Notes: a model not told the origin generated them from the sequence alone. A DNA stretch of 64,000 nucleotides from Haladaptatus sp. R4 (GCF_001625445.1 NZ_LWHG01000021.1:434001-498000), one strand, 5' to 3'; numbered from the stretch's first letter, positions 45,374-54,863 are shown. Program-made: numbers and translations.

Positions 45374-46059
45374 GCGGTCGTCGTGCCGAGTTCCGGGACG
45401 TGCCAGCGGTGGTCAGGGTCGTCGCCGTTCTTCTGGCGGAGTTCGATTCGGGCGTCGAACAGCGGCGATAGCTTCGCGACGAGGTCGGCGTCGTCCGGCA
45501 TGGGGAAGTGGTAGTGGGCCATCCCGCGAACGCCCTTGGTGATGGCTCCGATGGAGCGCAGGAATCGCTTGACTGCCGGGAGACGATGCTCGTCCACGAG
45601 GTAGTTCAGCGAATCGACACAGAGCCGCAATTCCGCCGGGGAGACACCACCGGCGTTGTCGTCGTAGAACCCAATTGCGGTCACGATCTCCTCGCGGAGT
45701 TCGTGCAGTCCGTTGTGGCCGTCGAGCGGCGGGAGTTCGTCACCGAAACTCGACGCGGCCTCTGGCATGGCGCGGCGTCGGTTGCCGCGGTCGATGAGCC
45801 ACACCGAGGGATCGTCGTACGAGACGGTCTTCGGGAAATGCTCGTCCGCGGTCGCGATGCCCGCGTCGGTGAGCGCGAGGACTCGCTTCCGGTCGTTCAT
45901 ATCGTCGCCGAAGAGGGTTCGTGACGCTCGGTTGGTCACGCATTGAGATACTTCACCCGTGACGAGGAGGTTACTGCCGCTCTGCCGAAGCGCTTCGAGG
46001 TGTTCCCGAAACGCATACACGTCCTCCTTGTCCCGGAATAACGGCAGATCTCCTTTCAT
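45358..46059 (-). CDS. RecA-like small protein upstream of CHAT (DUF7504-like)
   Basis: A 233-residue protein of the haloarchaeal RecA-like type. SNLLVTGEVSQCVTNRASRTLF has the position of a P-loop but lacks the Gly-Lys-Ser/Thr, so nucleotide binding is doubtful. LRLCVDSLNYLVDEHRLPAV resembles a Walker B strand and helix, and MAHYHFPMPDDAD follows, as in KaiC/RecA-like proteins. I connect it with DUF7504 from memory. It is co-translated with the CHAT gene (16-base overlap). The TATA-like TTTATCAAATT about 20-30 bases upstream indicates a leaderless mRNA. GC content is normal, unlike the CHAT gene. Confidence 0.65.
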   Translation of the reverse strand: MKGDLPLFRDKEDVYAFREHLEALRQSGSNLLVTGEVSQCVTNRASRTLFGDDMNDRKRVLALTDAGIATADEHFPKTVSYDDPSVWLIDRGNRRRAMPEAASSFGDELPPLDGHNGLHELREEIVTAIGFYDDNAGGVSPAELRLCVDSLNYLVDEHRLPAVKRFLRSIGAITKGVRGMAHYHFPMPDDADLVAKLSPLFDARIELRQKNGDDPDHRWHVPELGTTTAWVDL

Positions 46060-46074
46060 CTTACATAGTCTTCC

Positions 46075-46088
46075 ACGTAATTTGATAA
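46075..46088 (-). promoter_or_regulatory. Promoter element of the CHAT operon
   Basis: On the minus strand TTTTATCAAATTAC lies 16-30 bases before the ATG at 46059, so transcription should begin at or next to that ATG. The CHAT operon and the L15e gene are divergent and share about 210 bases. Confidence 0.4.
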
Positions 46089-46163
46089 AACTGCTCTGGT
46101 TGCGACCGACGAGACGAAGCCCTTAAACCCGCCAACCGGGAACAATCGATAACTCGCTGGAAG

Positions 46164-46257
46164 ACGGGCACCAGTGGGCACCTGCGACCGCAGGACGGAA
46201 TGTGGCGTGGCCGGTTCGATGTCGAATCGTCGCCACGCTGAACCACTCAACGCCCGT
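46164..46257 (+). ncRNA. Structured leader upstream of rpl15e
   Basis: The sequence folds by eye into a three-way junction. The closing stem ACGGGC (46164-46169) pairs GCCCGT (46252-46257). Hairpin A is CCTGC-GACC-GCAGG (46181-46194). Hairpin B has GCGTGGC (46205-46211) with GCCACGC (46232-46238), continuing through CGGTTCG-ATGT-CGAATCG with a two-base bulge. It ends 11 bases before the L15e ATG, and TTAAA near 46119 would start a transcript before it. It may be a 5' leader that senses L15e or another signal, or a separate small RNA. Confidence 0.5.
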
Positions 46258-46268
46258 GGTGATAGACC

Positions 46269-46859
46269 ATGGCAAAAAGTTTCTACTCCCACATTCGAGA
46301 CGCGTGGAAGGACCCGGACGACGGCAAACTCGCCGAACTCCAGTGGCAACGAAAACAGGACTGGCGCAAACAGGGTGCCATCGAGCGAGTCGACCGCCCG
46401 ACCCGCCTCGACCGCGCCCGCTCGCTCGGCTACAAGGCCAAGCAAGGCATCGTCGTCGCACGCGCAAGTGTCCGCAAGGGTGGCGCGCGCAAACAGCGCC
46501 ACAAGGCCGGACGACGTTCCAAGCGCCAGGGTGTCAACCGCCTCGGTCGGCGCAAGAACATCCAGCGCATCGCCGAGGAGCGGGTCAGCAAGAAGTACCC
46601 GAACCTCCGCGTCCTCAACTCCTACTGGGTCGGCGAGGACGGAAGCCAGAAGTGGCACGAAGTGATCCTCGTGGATCCCGAGCACCCCGCCATCCAGAAC
46701 GACAAGGACCTGAACTGGATCTGTGACGACTCCCACCGTGGCCGTGCCCACCGGGGTCTCACGAGTGCAGGACAGCGCAACCGCGGTCTCCAACAGCGCG
46801 GTAAGGGTACCGAACACACCCGGCCGAGCAACAACAGCGGCAAAGGCCGCGGCAAGTAA
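46269..46859 (+). CDS. rpl15e: Large-subunit ribosomal protein L15e
   Basis: A 196-residue, highly basic protein with the L15e pattern ([45 protein letters not shown]). It binds 23S rRNA in the archaeal/eukaryotic large subunit. Its leader (46164-46257) is unusually structured. T-rich TTTTCGATTTTT at 46883-46894 is the likely terminator. Confidence 0.95.
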   Translation: MAKSFYSHIRDAWKDPDDGKLAELQWQRKQDWRKQGAIERVDRPTRLDRARSLGYKAKQGIVVARASVRKGGARKQRHKAGRRSKRQGVNRLGRRKNIQRIAEERVSKKYPNLRVLNSYWVGEDGSQKWHEVILVDPEHPAIQNDKDLNWICDDSHRGRAHRGLTSAGQRNRGLQQRGKGTEHTRPSNNSGKGRGK

Positions 46860-46882
46860 CGCGTTCGACGTTTCCACACACC

Positions 46883-46894
46883 TTTTCGATTTTT
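46883..46894 (+). terminator. T-rich tract after rpl15e
   Basis: TTTTCGATTTTT begins 23 bases after the L15e stop and precedes the next promoter. Archaeal termination at such U-tracts is usual. Confidence 0.4.
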
Positions 46895-47005
46895 CACCGG
46901 CCGAAGAGCGACTGCCATCCGGTTCCGCGATGGACGGCCTTAGGGACGGCTTACCGCCGAAACCATCTCAAGGACTATCATGTCGGCAGTCGTCCGTCGT
47001 ACGCA

Positions 47006-47644
47006 ATGGGGGATTCGGAGGGAGAATCGGATTTGGAAGAGGAGACCGAGTTGCGAACGCGGACGGAAGGGATGGCTCGGCTCATGGGATTCAGCGACGG
47101 CGTCTTCGCCATCGCCATCACGCTGTTGATACTGAACATCGAGGTACCGAAATCGACCGAGGCGACAGCAGTAGCGGTGAGTCAACTGTCGAACGAGTGG
47201 CCGGACATCCTGAGCTACGTCATCAGCTTCCTCGTCATCGGGAACTACTGGATCGTTCATCACGACATCTTCGAGGACGTCGAAAGCTACGACAGGAAAC
47301 TCCTCTGGTTGAACATCATCTATCTCATGTTCATCGCGTTCATCCCCTTCTCCACCTCGTTGATCGGCGATTTTCCGGGAGGAATTCCCGTCATCGTTTA
47401 CGCCGGAACCATCACGCTGACGAGCATCGCCCTCACCGTCCTCTGGCGATACGCGTGGACGTCGGACCTGCTCGACGCGACTATCGACAGCGACAAGGTG
47501 CGCGAGGTGACGTACGACATCCTCACCCCCGCCTCCGTCTTCGCCGGGTCGATGCTGATAGCGCTCGTAAACGCACAGTGGGCGATGTACTCGTGGTTCC
47601 TCCTCTTTTTCGCCGACTCGATTCGGGAGCGATTGATCGGGTAG
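47006..47644 (+). CDS. TMEM175/DUF1211-family channel-like protein
   Basis: A 212-residue protein with about six helices. The family filter motif is FSDGVFAIAITLLIL in helix 1. Prokaryotic TMEM175 proteins are K+-selective leak channels working as tetramers. The protein starts with an acidic leader. Single gene, function by homology of the motif only. Confidence 0.82.
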   Translation: MGDSEGESDLEEETELRTRTEGMARLMGFSDGVFAIAITLLILNIEVPKSTEATAVAVSQLSNEWPDILSYVISFLVIGNYWIVHHDIFEDVESYDRKLLWLNIIYLMFIAFIPFSTSLIGDFPGGIPVIVYAGTITLTSIALTVLWRYAWTSDLLDATIDSDKVREVTYDILTPASVFAGSMLIALVNAQWAMYSWFLLFFADSIRERLIG

Positions 47645-47854
47645 AAACGCGGATTTCGAGCGCCTCACGGAGGTCGAGTCGGCATTCACTGATGACGACG
47701 GGAGGGAGAATAAATCAGATATCGCGATATTAAATCACCACGAACGTACTCGTAGGCGGCGTTCGGACTGATCGAACGGCTTTCGTTCGCAGTCCACCCG
47801 CAACTGGACCGGTATCTGTACCATTCATAGTGCACGGCTCGGTTGTAACGGGAA

Positions 47855-48748
47855 ATGAAGGACGGTCAACCGAGCAAGACGGCCCAGTACGTCGCCGCCA
47901 ACGTCGCCTTTTCCAGCGTGCATCCGATGTTGGAGGGAGTGCTGCCGCCGGATGCCGGGAGGGAAACGTCCCGCTATTTCCGCAGCCTCGATACGTGGAC
48001 GGGGACCGCTGCTCGGCTGTTGCATCGACTGCCGAAGTTCGTCCTCAGACGACTCGCCGCCCGGATTCCACCGGGAGTAATCGCCCAGACGGTCCTTCGA
48101 AAGCGGTGGATCCAAGACGCGGTTCGGGCGAACCTCTCCGACTGTTCTCAGATTGTCGTCCTCGGTGCCGGGCTCGATACGCTCGCCCCGCGTCTTCGAC
48201 GGAAGTACCCGGACGTCCGATTTTGGGAGGTAGACCACCCGGCGACGCAGGGAGTAAAGCGGCGCGTCGTCGAACAGGGGTCGAACTTCACCCTTTGCTC
48301 GGAGGATTTCACCGAACGAGCGCCGATGAGTTCCCTCGACGCCGACACGGAGTACGATCCGGACGAGCCCACGGTGGTCGTCGCGGAAGGGTTGTTGATG
48401 TACCTCTCCGAAGCGGAAGTGAGGGAGGTGTTCGATGCCGTCCGTGAGCACACCGGCGGGGGAAGTCACTTGGTCGGGACGGCGATCAACCCGAACGCGA
48501 TGGCCGACGGACCCGACTGGATGGGGAGCGCGAACTCCAGCCGGAGCCCGACGTTCCTCGACCGACTCGGCGAACCGTGGCACTGGGTGGTCGAGTCGGG
48601 AAAGCTTTCGGACGAACTCGACGAGCACGGCTTCGAACTCACCGCGCTCAGTCAGATGCGCCACCTCCGAGCACAGTACCTCCCCGACCGGCCGAACCTG
48701 TCGGTGTACCCCATCGAGTACTGTTTCGAAGCGACGCGCGAGGAGTGA
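47855..48748 (+). CDS. LCMT/PpmA-like class I methyltransferase
   Basis: A 297-residue protein of the leucine carboxyl methyltransferase-like family, with VVLGAGLDTLAPRL (motif I), the strand-2 acid in FWEVDHPATQGVKR and VAEGLLMYLSEAEV. In bacteria and archaea these usually methylate small molecules rather than phosphatases, so the eukaryotic substrate is not transferable. Confidence 0.84.
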   Translation: MKDGQPSKTAQYVAANVAFSSVHPMLEGVLPPDAGRETSRYFRSLDTWTGTAARLLHRLPKFVLRRLAARIPPGVIAQTVLRKRWIQDAVRANLSDCSQIVVLGAGLDTLAPRLRRKYPDVRFWEVDHPATQGVKRRVVEQGSNFTLCSEDFTERAPMSSLDADTEYDPDEPTVVVAEGLLMYLSEAEVREVFDAVREHTGGGSHLVGTAINPNAMADGPDWMGSANSSRSPTFLDRLGEPWHWVVESGKLSDELDEHGFELTALSQMRHLRAQYLPDRPNLSVYPIEYCFEATREE

Positions 48749-48872
48749 ATCGAGAGGGGCTATTCGGTCGTTACGGGCCATCCACTCGCCCAGTATCGCC
48801 CGTCGCGCCCAGTATCTCCCGCAACGTTATGCGCCCGCACGTCCTGTTATACCGAGTGGTTCGGGGGGAGCT

Positions 48873-50087
48873 ATGAAGATCGAGTTCGACGACTCCATGT
48901 TCGAGGAATGGACCGAACGAGCGCTGTTGCACGCCGTGTACGGCGGCGCTGATTTCGGCGAGTGTCTGACGACCGCCGAACGAATCACCGACGGGGACCG
49001 GACGAGTTGGTACGACGAATGGACCGAAACCGCCGACCGCGTCGCCGCTATCGCCCGAGAAAGTGAGGACGGTGGCCACGCGGTCAGCGCGCGGGAGGCG
49101 TATCTCCGAGCTTCGAACTACTATCGAACGGCCTATCCGTTCCGCTACGGCGCACCCACCGACGAGCGTCTCGTCGAAGCGTTCGAGAAGGAAACGGACG
49201 CGTTTCGAAGCGCCGCCGCGCTGTTCGACCCGCCGGTCGAACCGGTCGAAATCCCGTACGAGGGGACGACGCTTCCCGGTTACTTCTACCGCGTCGATGG
49301 CTCCGACACGCCTCGGCCGACCGTCATCGCCACCAACGGATACGATTCGACGATTCAGGAGATGCACTTCGCCCACGCCGTCGCGGCCGTCCGCCGCGGG
49401 TACAACTGTCTCACCTTCGATGGGCCCGGACAGGGAGGACCGCTCATCGAGGAGGGAATCACCATGCGTCCGGATTGGGAACAGGTTGTCACGCCGGTCG
49501 TCGATTACGCGGTTTCCCGTCCGGAGGTCGATTCGGAGCGAATCGCACTCACCGGGTGGAGTTTCGGCGGGTATCTCGCCCCGCGAGCGGCCGCGAGCGA
49601 GCATCGACTGGCGGCGTGTATCGCCGACCCGGGACTATGGGACCTGCTCGAAATGATGAAGGGGATGGCCGTCGGCGTCGGGGTCCCGCAGGACGTGGCC
49701 GACCGATTGCCCGACGTCGATTTGGACGAATTGGAGCCGATGTTCGACGCCATCGAGGCGTCACCGGAACTCACGTGGACCATCGAGCAGCGCGGTCTGT
49801 GGGTGCACGGTGTCGATTCCGTTATGGACTACCTTCGGGCGACGGCGGAGTACACGCTCGAAGACCGTGCTGGCCAAGTCCGGTGTCCGACGCTCGTTAC
49901 CCAAGCTGAAAACGACCGGCTGTCAGCCGCTGCCGGGGAGTTGTACGACGCCCTCGACTGCCCGAAGGAACTGCAACGGTTCACGGCCGCCGAAGGTGCT
50001 GGCGACCACTGCGAAATGCACGGGCGCAAACTCTATCACCAACGCACGTTCGACTGGCTCGACAGCGTCGTGGGACACAAAGGATGA
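48873..50087 (+). CDS. Alpha/beta hydrolase (acyl-peptidase/FrsA-like)
   Basis: A 404-residue protein with an all-helical N-terminal region and an alpha/beta hydrolase core. The nucleophile elbow is GWSFGGY, the Asp is in TQAENDRL, and the His in AGDHCEMHG. The arrangement resembles 2,6-dihydroxypseudooxynicotine hydrolase and FrsA-type esterases; the substrate is open. The start is ATG 48873 after GGGGGGAG. Confidence 0.8.
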   Translation: MKIEFDDSMFEEWTERALLHAVYGGADFGECLTTAERITDGDRTSWYDEWTETADRVAAIARESEDGGHAVSAREAYLRASNYYRTAYPFRYGAPTDERLVEAFEKETDAFRSAAALFDPPVEPVEIPYEGTTLPGYFYRVDGSDTPRPTVIATNGYDSTIQEMHFAHAVAAVRRGYNCLTFDGPGQGGPLIEEGITMRPDWEQVVTPVVDYAVSRPEVDSERIALTGWSFGGYLAPRAAASEHRLAACIADPGLWDLLEMMKGMAVGVGVPQDVADRLPDVDLDELEPMFDAIEASPELTWTIEQRGLWVHGVDSVMDYLRATAEYTLEDRAGQVRCPTLVTQAENDRLSAAAGELYDALDCPKELQRFTAAEGAGDHCEMHGRKLYHQRTFDWLDSVVGHKG

Positions 50088-50121
50088 TTGCGAACGGTGA
50101 GATCGGGAAGGAGGAAATTTT

Positions 50122-51018
50122 CTACCGGCGTTGGGGGACTGCTTTGGCATGTTTAACCGCCGATTCGTCGATGTGTGCGTAGTAGTTGAACAGGTCCGTC
50201 CACGACGGTTCGGCGATGGAAACGTCGTCAGGCAGCGTCGCTTCGTCCGTCTCGGCGTCGATGAAGCCGCGTCGCCCCTCGTGGCTCTGGAACAGCCGGT
50301 CTTCGACGACGTATTCGCGGAGTGCTTCGGCCACCGTGCGCGTTCGCGCGAGAGCGACGCGTGGCACCGTTTCCAGGAGGTCTTCGGGGGAACCAGTCGC
50401 CGCTATTTTACCATCCCGGACGAACGCGATTCGGTCGGCGATTTGGATGTCGGCCGGCGTGTGACTCGACAGAACAATCGTGTGCCCGTCGCGCCGCCGT
50501 TCCTCGATGAGTGCGTGAACGAGGTCGATGGCTGAGAGGTCGAGTTCCGCCGTCGGTTCGTCGAGGAGGTACAGTGGAACGTCCACACCAAACGTGATGG
50601 CGAGTTCGAGTTTGCGAACCATCCCGCCCGAGTAGTCGTTGACCGGGTCATCGAGACTGTCCGCGATGTCGAATCGCTCGGCGATTTTCTCCCAGTCGTC
50701 GGTGCCGTGCGGGTGAAGGTCCGCGTAGAACTCACCGTTCGCTCGCCCCGAGAGCTCCGAAAACAGGAGTCCACCCTGAAGCATGAAGTTCATGTTCGAG
50801 CGGGCGTCGTCCGCGGACGATCCGAACACTGAAATCGACCCACTCGTCGGGTGGAGACCGTCGGCGAGACACGAGAGCAGGATGGTTTTTCCGGACCCGT
50901 TTTCGCCCATCAGGAGCGTCACCTCACCGGCGGGAATATCGAGGTCGATACCGTCGAGCACGGTTGCCCCGTCGAACGACTTCTTCAGGTCCCGAACCGA
51001 AATGGCGGCTTCGGTCAT
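50122..51018 (-). CDS. ABC-2 type exporter ATPase
   Basis: A 298-residue ATPase with Walker A GENGSGKT, signature YSGGMVRKLELA and Walker B LYLLDEPTAELD. It is of the drug/polysaccharide exporter type (short C terminus). The TGATG overlap with the permease shows the two are one transporter. Confidence 0.88.
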   Translation of the reverse strand: MTEAAISVRDLKKSFDGATVLDGIDLDIPAGEVTLLMGENGSGKTILLSCLADGLHPTSGSISVFGSSADDARSNMNFMLQGGLLFSELSGRANGEFYADLHPHGTDDWEKIAERFDIADSLDDPVNDYSGGMVRKLELAITFGVDVPLYLLDEPTAELDLSAIDLVHALIEERRRDGHTIVLSSHTPADIQIADRIAFVRDGKIAATGSPEDLLETVPRVALARTRTVAEALREYVVEDRLFQSHEGRRGFIDAETDEATLPDDVSIAEPSWTDLFNYYAHIDESAVKHAKAVPQRR

Positions 51019-51887
51019 CACTCACCGACCTCCCCGGCGTAGATGAAACGACGAACGAGCACCGTGGCAACCGCCGCGCCGATAACGGTGTACAGGACGA
51101 GCAGTCCCACGTATTCGATACCCTTTGGAAGCGGCGTCGAGGACAACTTCGCCGCGTCACCAACGAGGTACGTCATCTGGAAGCGTGCGGCGAGTGAGTT
51201 CGGGACGTAGTTGACGATACCCTGTAGGTTCGGCGGGAGCAACGAGACGCTCATTCCGTTGAATCCGGTAACGAAGAACACGATCAGCATCAGGAAACTC
51301 GAAATCTGGGGGACGCTATCGCCCGTGAGGAGGATGGCGATGACCGTCGCGGCCGCCATTGCCACCAAGCAGAACGAGAACAACGTAGCGAGGACGACGA
51401 GCACCGAAACGGGACCGAACGCGTCGAACCGACCGCCGTCGAGTGCGGCGATGACGAGGACGACCGCGTCGGTGAAGACAGCAGCCACGTAACATCCCAG
51501 AAATCGCCCGACAAAGTCCGCGGAGGGCGAAATCGGGAGCGAGCGGAGCTTGCGATACCGTTTGGTCGAAATATCTTCGCTCAGCTGTCGTGCGAAACCG
51601 ATCAGCGCGACTGAGAACGCGGCGAATATCCCGAACGCGACGGCCATGACGGCTTTTCCGACGGCGACCGATCCGGGACCGGTGTCGGTAAGGAACATCC
51701 GCGATTCGAGCAGATAGAGGATCACCGGAAAGGCGAGCGCGAACAGTAACGTCCGTCGGTTCTGTAGTTGCCCCCGTATCGTGAGTTTGGCGAACGTGAG
51801 CGTCTGCTTCCCCCACGGAACGGCGGTCGGTCCACCCGATGGTGGCACGGCAGGGGAACTGGAATTCACCGACGCCATCAGCGACAC
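51018..51887 (-). CDS. ABC-2 type exporter permease
   Basis: A 289-residue permease with about six helices; the first (LLFALAFPVILYLLESRMFL) and FVGRFLGCYVAAVF are characteristic of ABC-2 permeases. Together with the ATPase at 50122 it exports an unknown substrate. The start could also be 51878. Confidence 0.82.
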   Translation of the reverse strand: MSLMASVNSSSPAVPPSGGPTAVPWGKQTLTFAKLTIRGQLQNRRTLLFALAFPVILYLLESRMFLTDTGPGSVAVGKAVMAVAFGIFAAFSVALIGFARQLSEDISTKRYRKLRSLPISPSADFVGRFLGCYVAAVFTDAVVLVIAALDGGRFDAFGPVSVLVVLATLFSFCLVAMAAATVIAILLTGDSVPQISSFLMLIVFFVTGFNGMSVSLLPPNLQGIVNYVPNSLAARFQMTYLVGDAAKLSSTPLPKGIEYVGLLVLYTVIGAAVATVLVRRFIYAGEVGE

Positions 51888-52050
51888 GCTCCTGACCGTA
51901 CCGGGAACGAACGACTAGCAGGGAGGATATCGAATCGAGAAATCAAATCCGAGTTCATCGTGGGTAGCTACTAAGAGAACGAGCAAATACCTTTTTCCGA
52001 TATCTCCCCACCTTCATAAGTGGTATGCGTGTCCCATGCCGAGGTCGGGT

Positions 52051-52680
52051 ATGCCGACCGTGCACACGAAAGTGGAGCCTCAAATCGGAGCCGTCGCCTG
52101 CCTGTCGCGGGACCATCCGAACACGACGTTTCGGATGCTGGGCAATCATCCGGTCGATGACGGGACCGTTTTCGTCCTCCTCGAAGCGCCGGACCTGCCA
52201 GGGGAGGACGTAACCACGTACTTCGAAGGCGACGACGACGTCATCGAGTACGAGATAATCCACGACGCCGAAACGGCGGTCTTCGTCAGGATCAGAATCC
52301 CATTGCCAGCCCCCCACCGTGCAGGAATCTCGTCCGGAAGCGTCCCCCACGCGGCGCTAACCGTCCGCAACGGCTGGATACACGGGGAGATGACCACCTC
52401 GATGGAGCGCATACAGGAGTTCGTCTCGGCGCTTCGGGAGGCGGACGTTCGGTACGAAGTCGCCTCGCTCACCCAGTCCGACGAGACAGGGGCCATCCTG
52501 ACAGAGCGCCAGCAAACCGTGGTCGAGACGGCGGTCGAACACGGTTACTACGAGACGCCACGGAGCTGCACGCTGGAGGATCTCGCGGATGTGCTCGACG
52601 TGCATCGCTCGACCGCAGGGGACGTGTTGAACCGCGCCGAGGGGCGAATCATCACGTCGTTCGTCCGCGATTCGTCGTGA
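52051..52680 (+). CDS. HTH-10 (bacterioopsin-activator-type) regulator
   Basis: A 209-residue regulator with an uncharacterised N-terminal sensory-like region and a C-terminal HTH-10 domain: LTERQQTVVETAVEHGYYE, PRSCTLEDLADVLDVHRST and LNRAEGRIITSF. This is the haloarchaeal one-component architecture (Bat-like). Its targets are unknown; the divergent ABC exporter and the downstream lipoprotein are candidates. Confidence 0.88.
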   Translation: MPTVHTKVEPQIGAVACLSRDHPNTTFRMLGNHPVDDGTVFVLLEAPDLPGEDVTTYFEGDDDVIEYEIIHDAETAVFVRIRIPLPAPHRAGISSGSVPHAALTVRNGWIHGEMTTSMERIQEFVSALREADVRYEVASLTQSDETGAILTERQQTVVETAVEHGYYETPRSCTLEDLADVLDVHRSTAGDVLNRAEGRIITSFVRDSS

Positions 52681-52774
52681 ACGACCACTTGCATAGCATC
52701 GACGAAGTCGGGCAAATTCGATGAGTCAATCAAACAGATAGTTTTACCCAACGATCAGAAAAACAGAGTACCGA

Positions 52775-53806
52775 ATGAATCCGTCCTCTCGTCGGACGTT
52801 CCTCGCGACAGTCGGTGTGAGCGCGCTCGCTGGCTGTAGCGCGCTTCGAGGAAGCGGTTCCGACTCCGACGCGCCACCCGACTATCTCTCCGGACACGTC
52901 GTTTCGCTCGCCGACGGCGTCGAACTGCCGGATGTCAACGGAGTGGACGAGCAGGACGACCCGGCCGACGCCGATATTGTCCTCTTTCCGGCGAAAGAAG
53001 CGAGCGAAGACGATGCTGCACAAGCACTGGCGATCGGGACGCCAGTCGTCTTCGTCGGAGACGGCGCTCCGTTGCAGTCACAGCGGACCTGCGCAGCGAC
53101 GGGAAAGCGGTACGGACTCCCCGGTGACGGGTGGGGAAGTGGCGAACTCGTCTCGGCCATCGTTCCCGCGGACGGGAGACTCGACACCCAACGGTTCATG
53201 AACATCGAACTCCCCGACGATGTACCGTGGGCGATCAACGAGATACTGACCGGCCATCCCCCCGATTCCGACGTTTCGGTAAACGGCATTTCACGCGCCG
53301 GTTCGGCAACCGAGTTGGGAAGGACACGGATCAGAGGACGAACTCAGGTCGGCGCGTTCGACCGGTGGAAGCGTGCTACCGCCGTTCCCGATGGCTCGCC
53401 AACGCACGCCGTCGTGGACACCGTGGCGACCATCGAGTCGGGGAGGGAAGTCGCCGGACACGACATCGAAGCGGGCTACCACGCCGACCGAGTCAAAGTC
53501 GTGTCCGAATTCGGCGAGGAACTCGAATCGACGGTACCGGACACAGGGGAAACCGATTCGCTCACCATCAGCGAGACTGAGCGACCGAAAAGGGGGTCGG
53601 TAACGCACAGCTTCGAGCCGAGGACCGACGACGCCCTGAAGTCGTTCACCGTCGCCACCCGGTCACGGATCCACCTCGATTCGTTCTCGTACCCCTTCGA
53701 CGTCCACCAGAACGTCCGTTTCAACTGGCGCAAACCGGGACTGTTCCACGACGAAACGTGGACACAGCACACGCCCGGGCGGTCGCTGTGGGACCGGGGA
53801 AAATAG
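52775..53806 (+). CDS. Tat-exported lipoprotein of unknown function
   Basis: A 343-residue protein with signal/lipobox SRRTFLATVGVSALAGC. The mature part begins with an acidic linker. ADIVLFPAKEASEDDAAQALAIGTPVVF looks like an alpha/beta segment, with a beta-rich second half. No family is recognised. It could be a substrate-binding or surface protein. Confidence 0.65.
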   Translation: MNPSSRRTFLATVGVSALAGCSALRGSGSDSDAPPDYLSGHVVSLADGVELPDVNGVDEQDDPADADIVLFPAKEASEDDAAQALAIGTPVVFVGDGAPLQSQRTCAATGKRYGLPGDGWGSGELVSAIVPADGRLDTQRFMNIELPDDVPWAINEILTGHPPDSDVSVNGISRAGSATELGRTRIRGRTQVGAFDRWKRATAVPDGSPTHAVVDTVATIESGREVAGHDIEAGYHADRVKVVSEFGEELESTVPDTGETDSLTISETERPKRGSVTHSFEPRTDDALKSFTVATRSRIHLDSFSYPFDVHQNVRFNWRKPGLFHDETWTQHTPGRSLWDRGK

Positions 53807-53846
53807 ATCGTCGAAAACAGACCGTTGAAAACGGCGTGACCGTGCC

Positions 53847-54863
53847 TTATTCCTCTCGCTCGCCGACCTTCACCAACTGCTTGCCGATGTTCTCGCCCTC
53901 GAAGAGGCCGAGGAAGGCGTTGGGGGCGTTCTCCAAGCCCTCGGTGACCGTCTCGCGGTACTCGATCTTCCCCTCGGAGATCCACTGCCCGAGTTGTTTC
54001 GCGCCCTCCGCGAAGCGCGGCGCGAAGTCGCCGACGAGGAGGCCCTCGACGGTCGCACGCGTCTCGATGAGTTTGCCCAGTTTGCGCGGGCCGGTGGGCA
54101 TGGAGGTGGCGTTGTACAGCGCGATTTGGCCGCAGACGGCGACCCTCGCATCGACGTTGAGTCGGGCGAAGACGGAATCCGTGATCTCGCCGCCGACGTT
54201 GTCGAAGTAGCGGTCCACGCCTTCGGGTGCGGCCTCGTCCAGCGCTTCGCCGTAGTCGTCCACGTCCTTGTAGTTGATTCCCACGTCGAAGCCGAGGTCG
54301 TCTTCGAGGAAGGAGACCTTCTCGTCGGATCCGGCGAAACCGACGACCTTCGCGCCGGTGAGTTTGGAGATTTGGCCGACGACGGAACCGACCGCTCCGG
54401 CCGCACCGGTCACGACGACCGTATCGCCCGCTCTGGGTTGGAGCACTTCGCGGGTCCCGAAGTAGCCCGTCAGACCGGGCATGCCGAGAACGCCGAGCGA
54501 CGTGGAGATGGGTGCGAGATCGGGGTTGACCTGCTGGAGTTCGGGTCCGAGGGCGGTGACGTAGTCGGCCCATTCGAGGTTTCCGGTGACGATGTCACCC
54601 TCCTCGAACTCCGTGCCGTTGGATTCGACGACTTCGCCGACGACGCCGCCCTCTAAGGGTTCGCCGACATCCCACGGTTCGGCGTAGGATTCCCCGGCGT
54701 CCATCCGTCCGCGCATGTAAGGGTCCACGGAGAGATACAGCGTCCGGACGAGCGCCTCGCCGGGTCCGGGTTCCGGTACGTCCTCTTCGACCAGTTCGAA
54801 CGTGTCGTCGTCGGGCGTTCCCGTCGGTCGCTGCGACAGCAAGAATTTTCGATTCGTCGCCAT
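53847..54863 (-). CDS. NADP-dependent MDR oxidoreductase (CurA/PTGR type)
   Basis: A 338-residue zinc-free medium-chain dehydrogenase. It starts MATNRKFLLSQRPTGTP as the CurA/prostaglandin-reductase subfamily does. The Rossmann motif VVVTGAAGAVGSVVGQIS is intact, and SVDPYMRGRM and DRYFDNVGGE are subfamily signatures. It reduces alpha,beta-unsaturated carbonyl compounds. The long in-frame extension to 55136 is rejected. Confidence 0.9.
   Translation of the reverse strand: MATNRKFLLSQRPTGTPDDDTFELVEEDVPEPGPGEALVRTLYLSVDPYMRGRMDAGESYAEPWDVGEPLEGGVVGEVVESNGTEFEEGDIVTGNLEWADYVTALGPELQQVNPDLAPISTSLGVLGMPGLTGYFGTREVLQPRAGDTVVVTGAAGAVGSVVGQISKLTGAKVVGFAGSDEKVSFLEDDLGFDVGINYKDVDDYGEALDEAAPEGVDRYFDNVGGEITDSVFARLNVDARVAVCGQIALYNATSMPTGPRKLGKLIETRATVEGLLVGDFAPRFAEGAKQLGQWISEGKIEYRETVTEGLENAPNAFLGLFEGENIGKQLVKVGEREE

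Noticed and set aside
46205-46238. Possible tRNA because of the T-loop-like GGTTCGA
   Set aside because: There is no acceptor stem, anticodon arm or D arm of the right size around it; the stem is a simple hairpin in the L15e leader.
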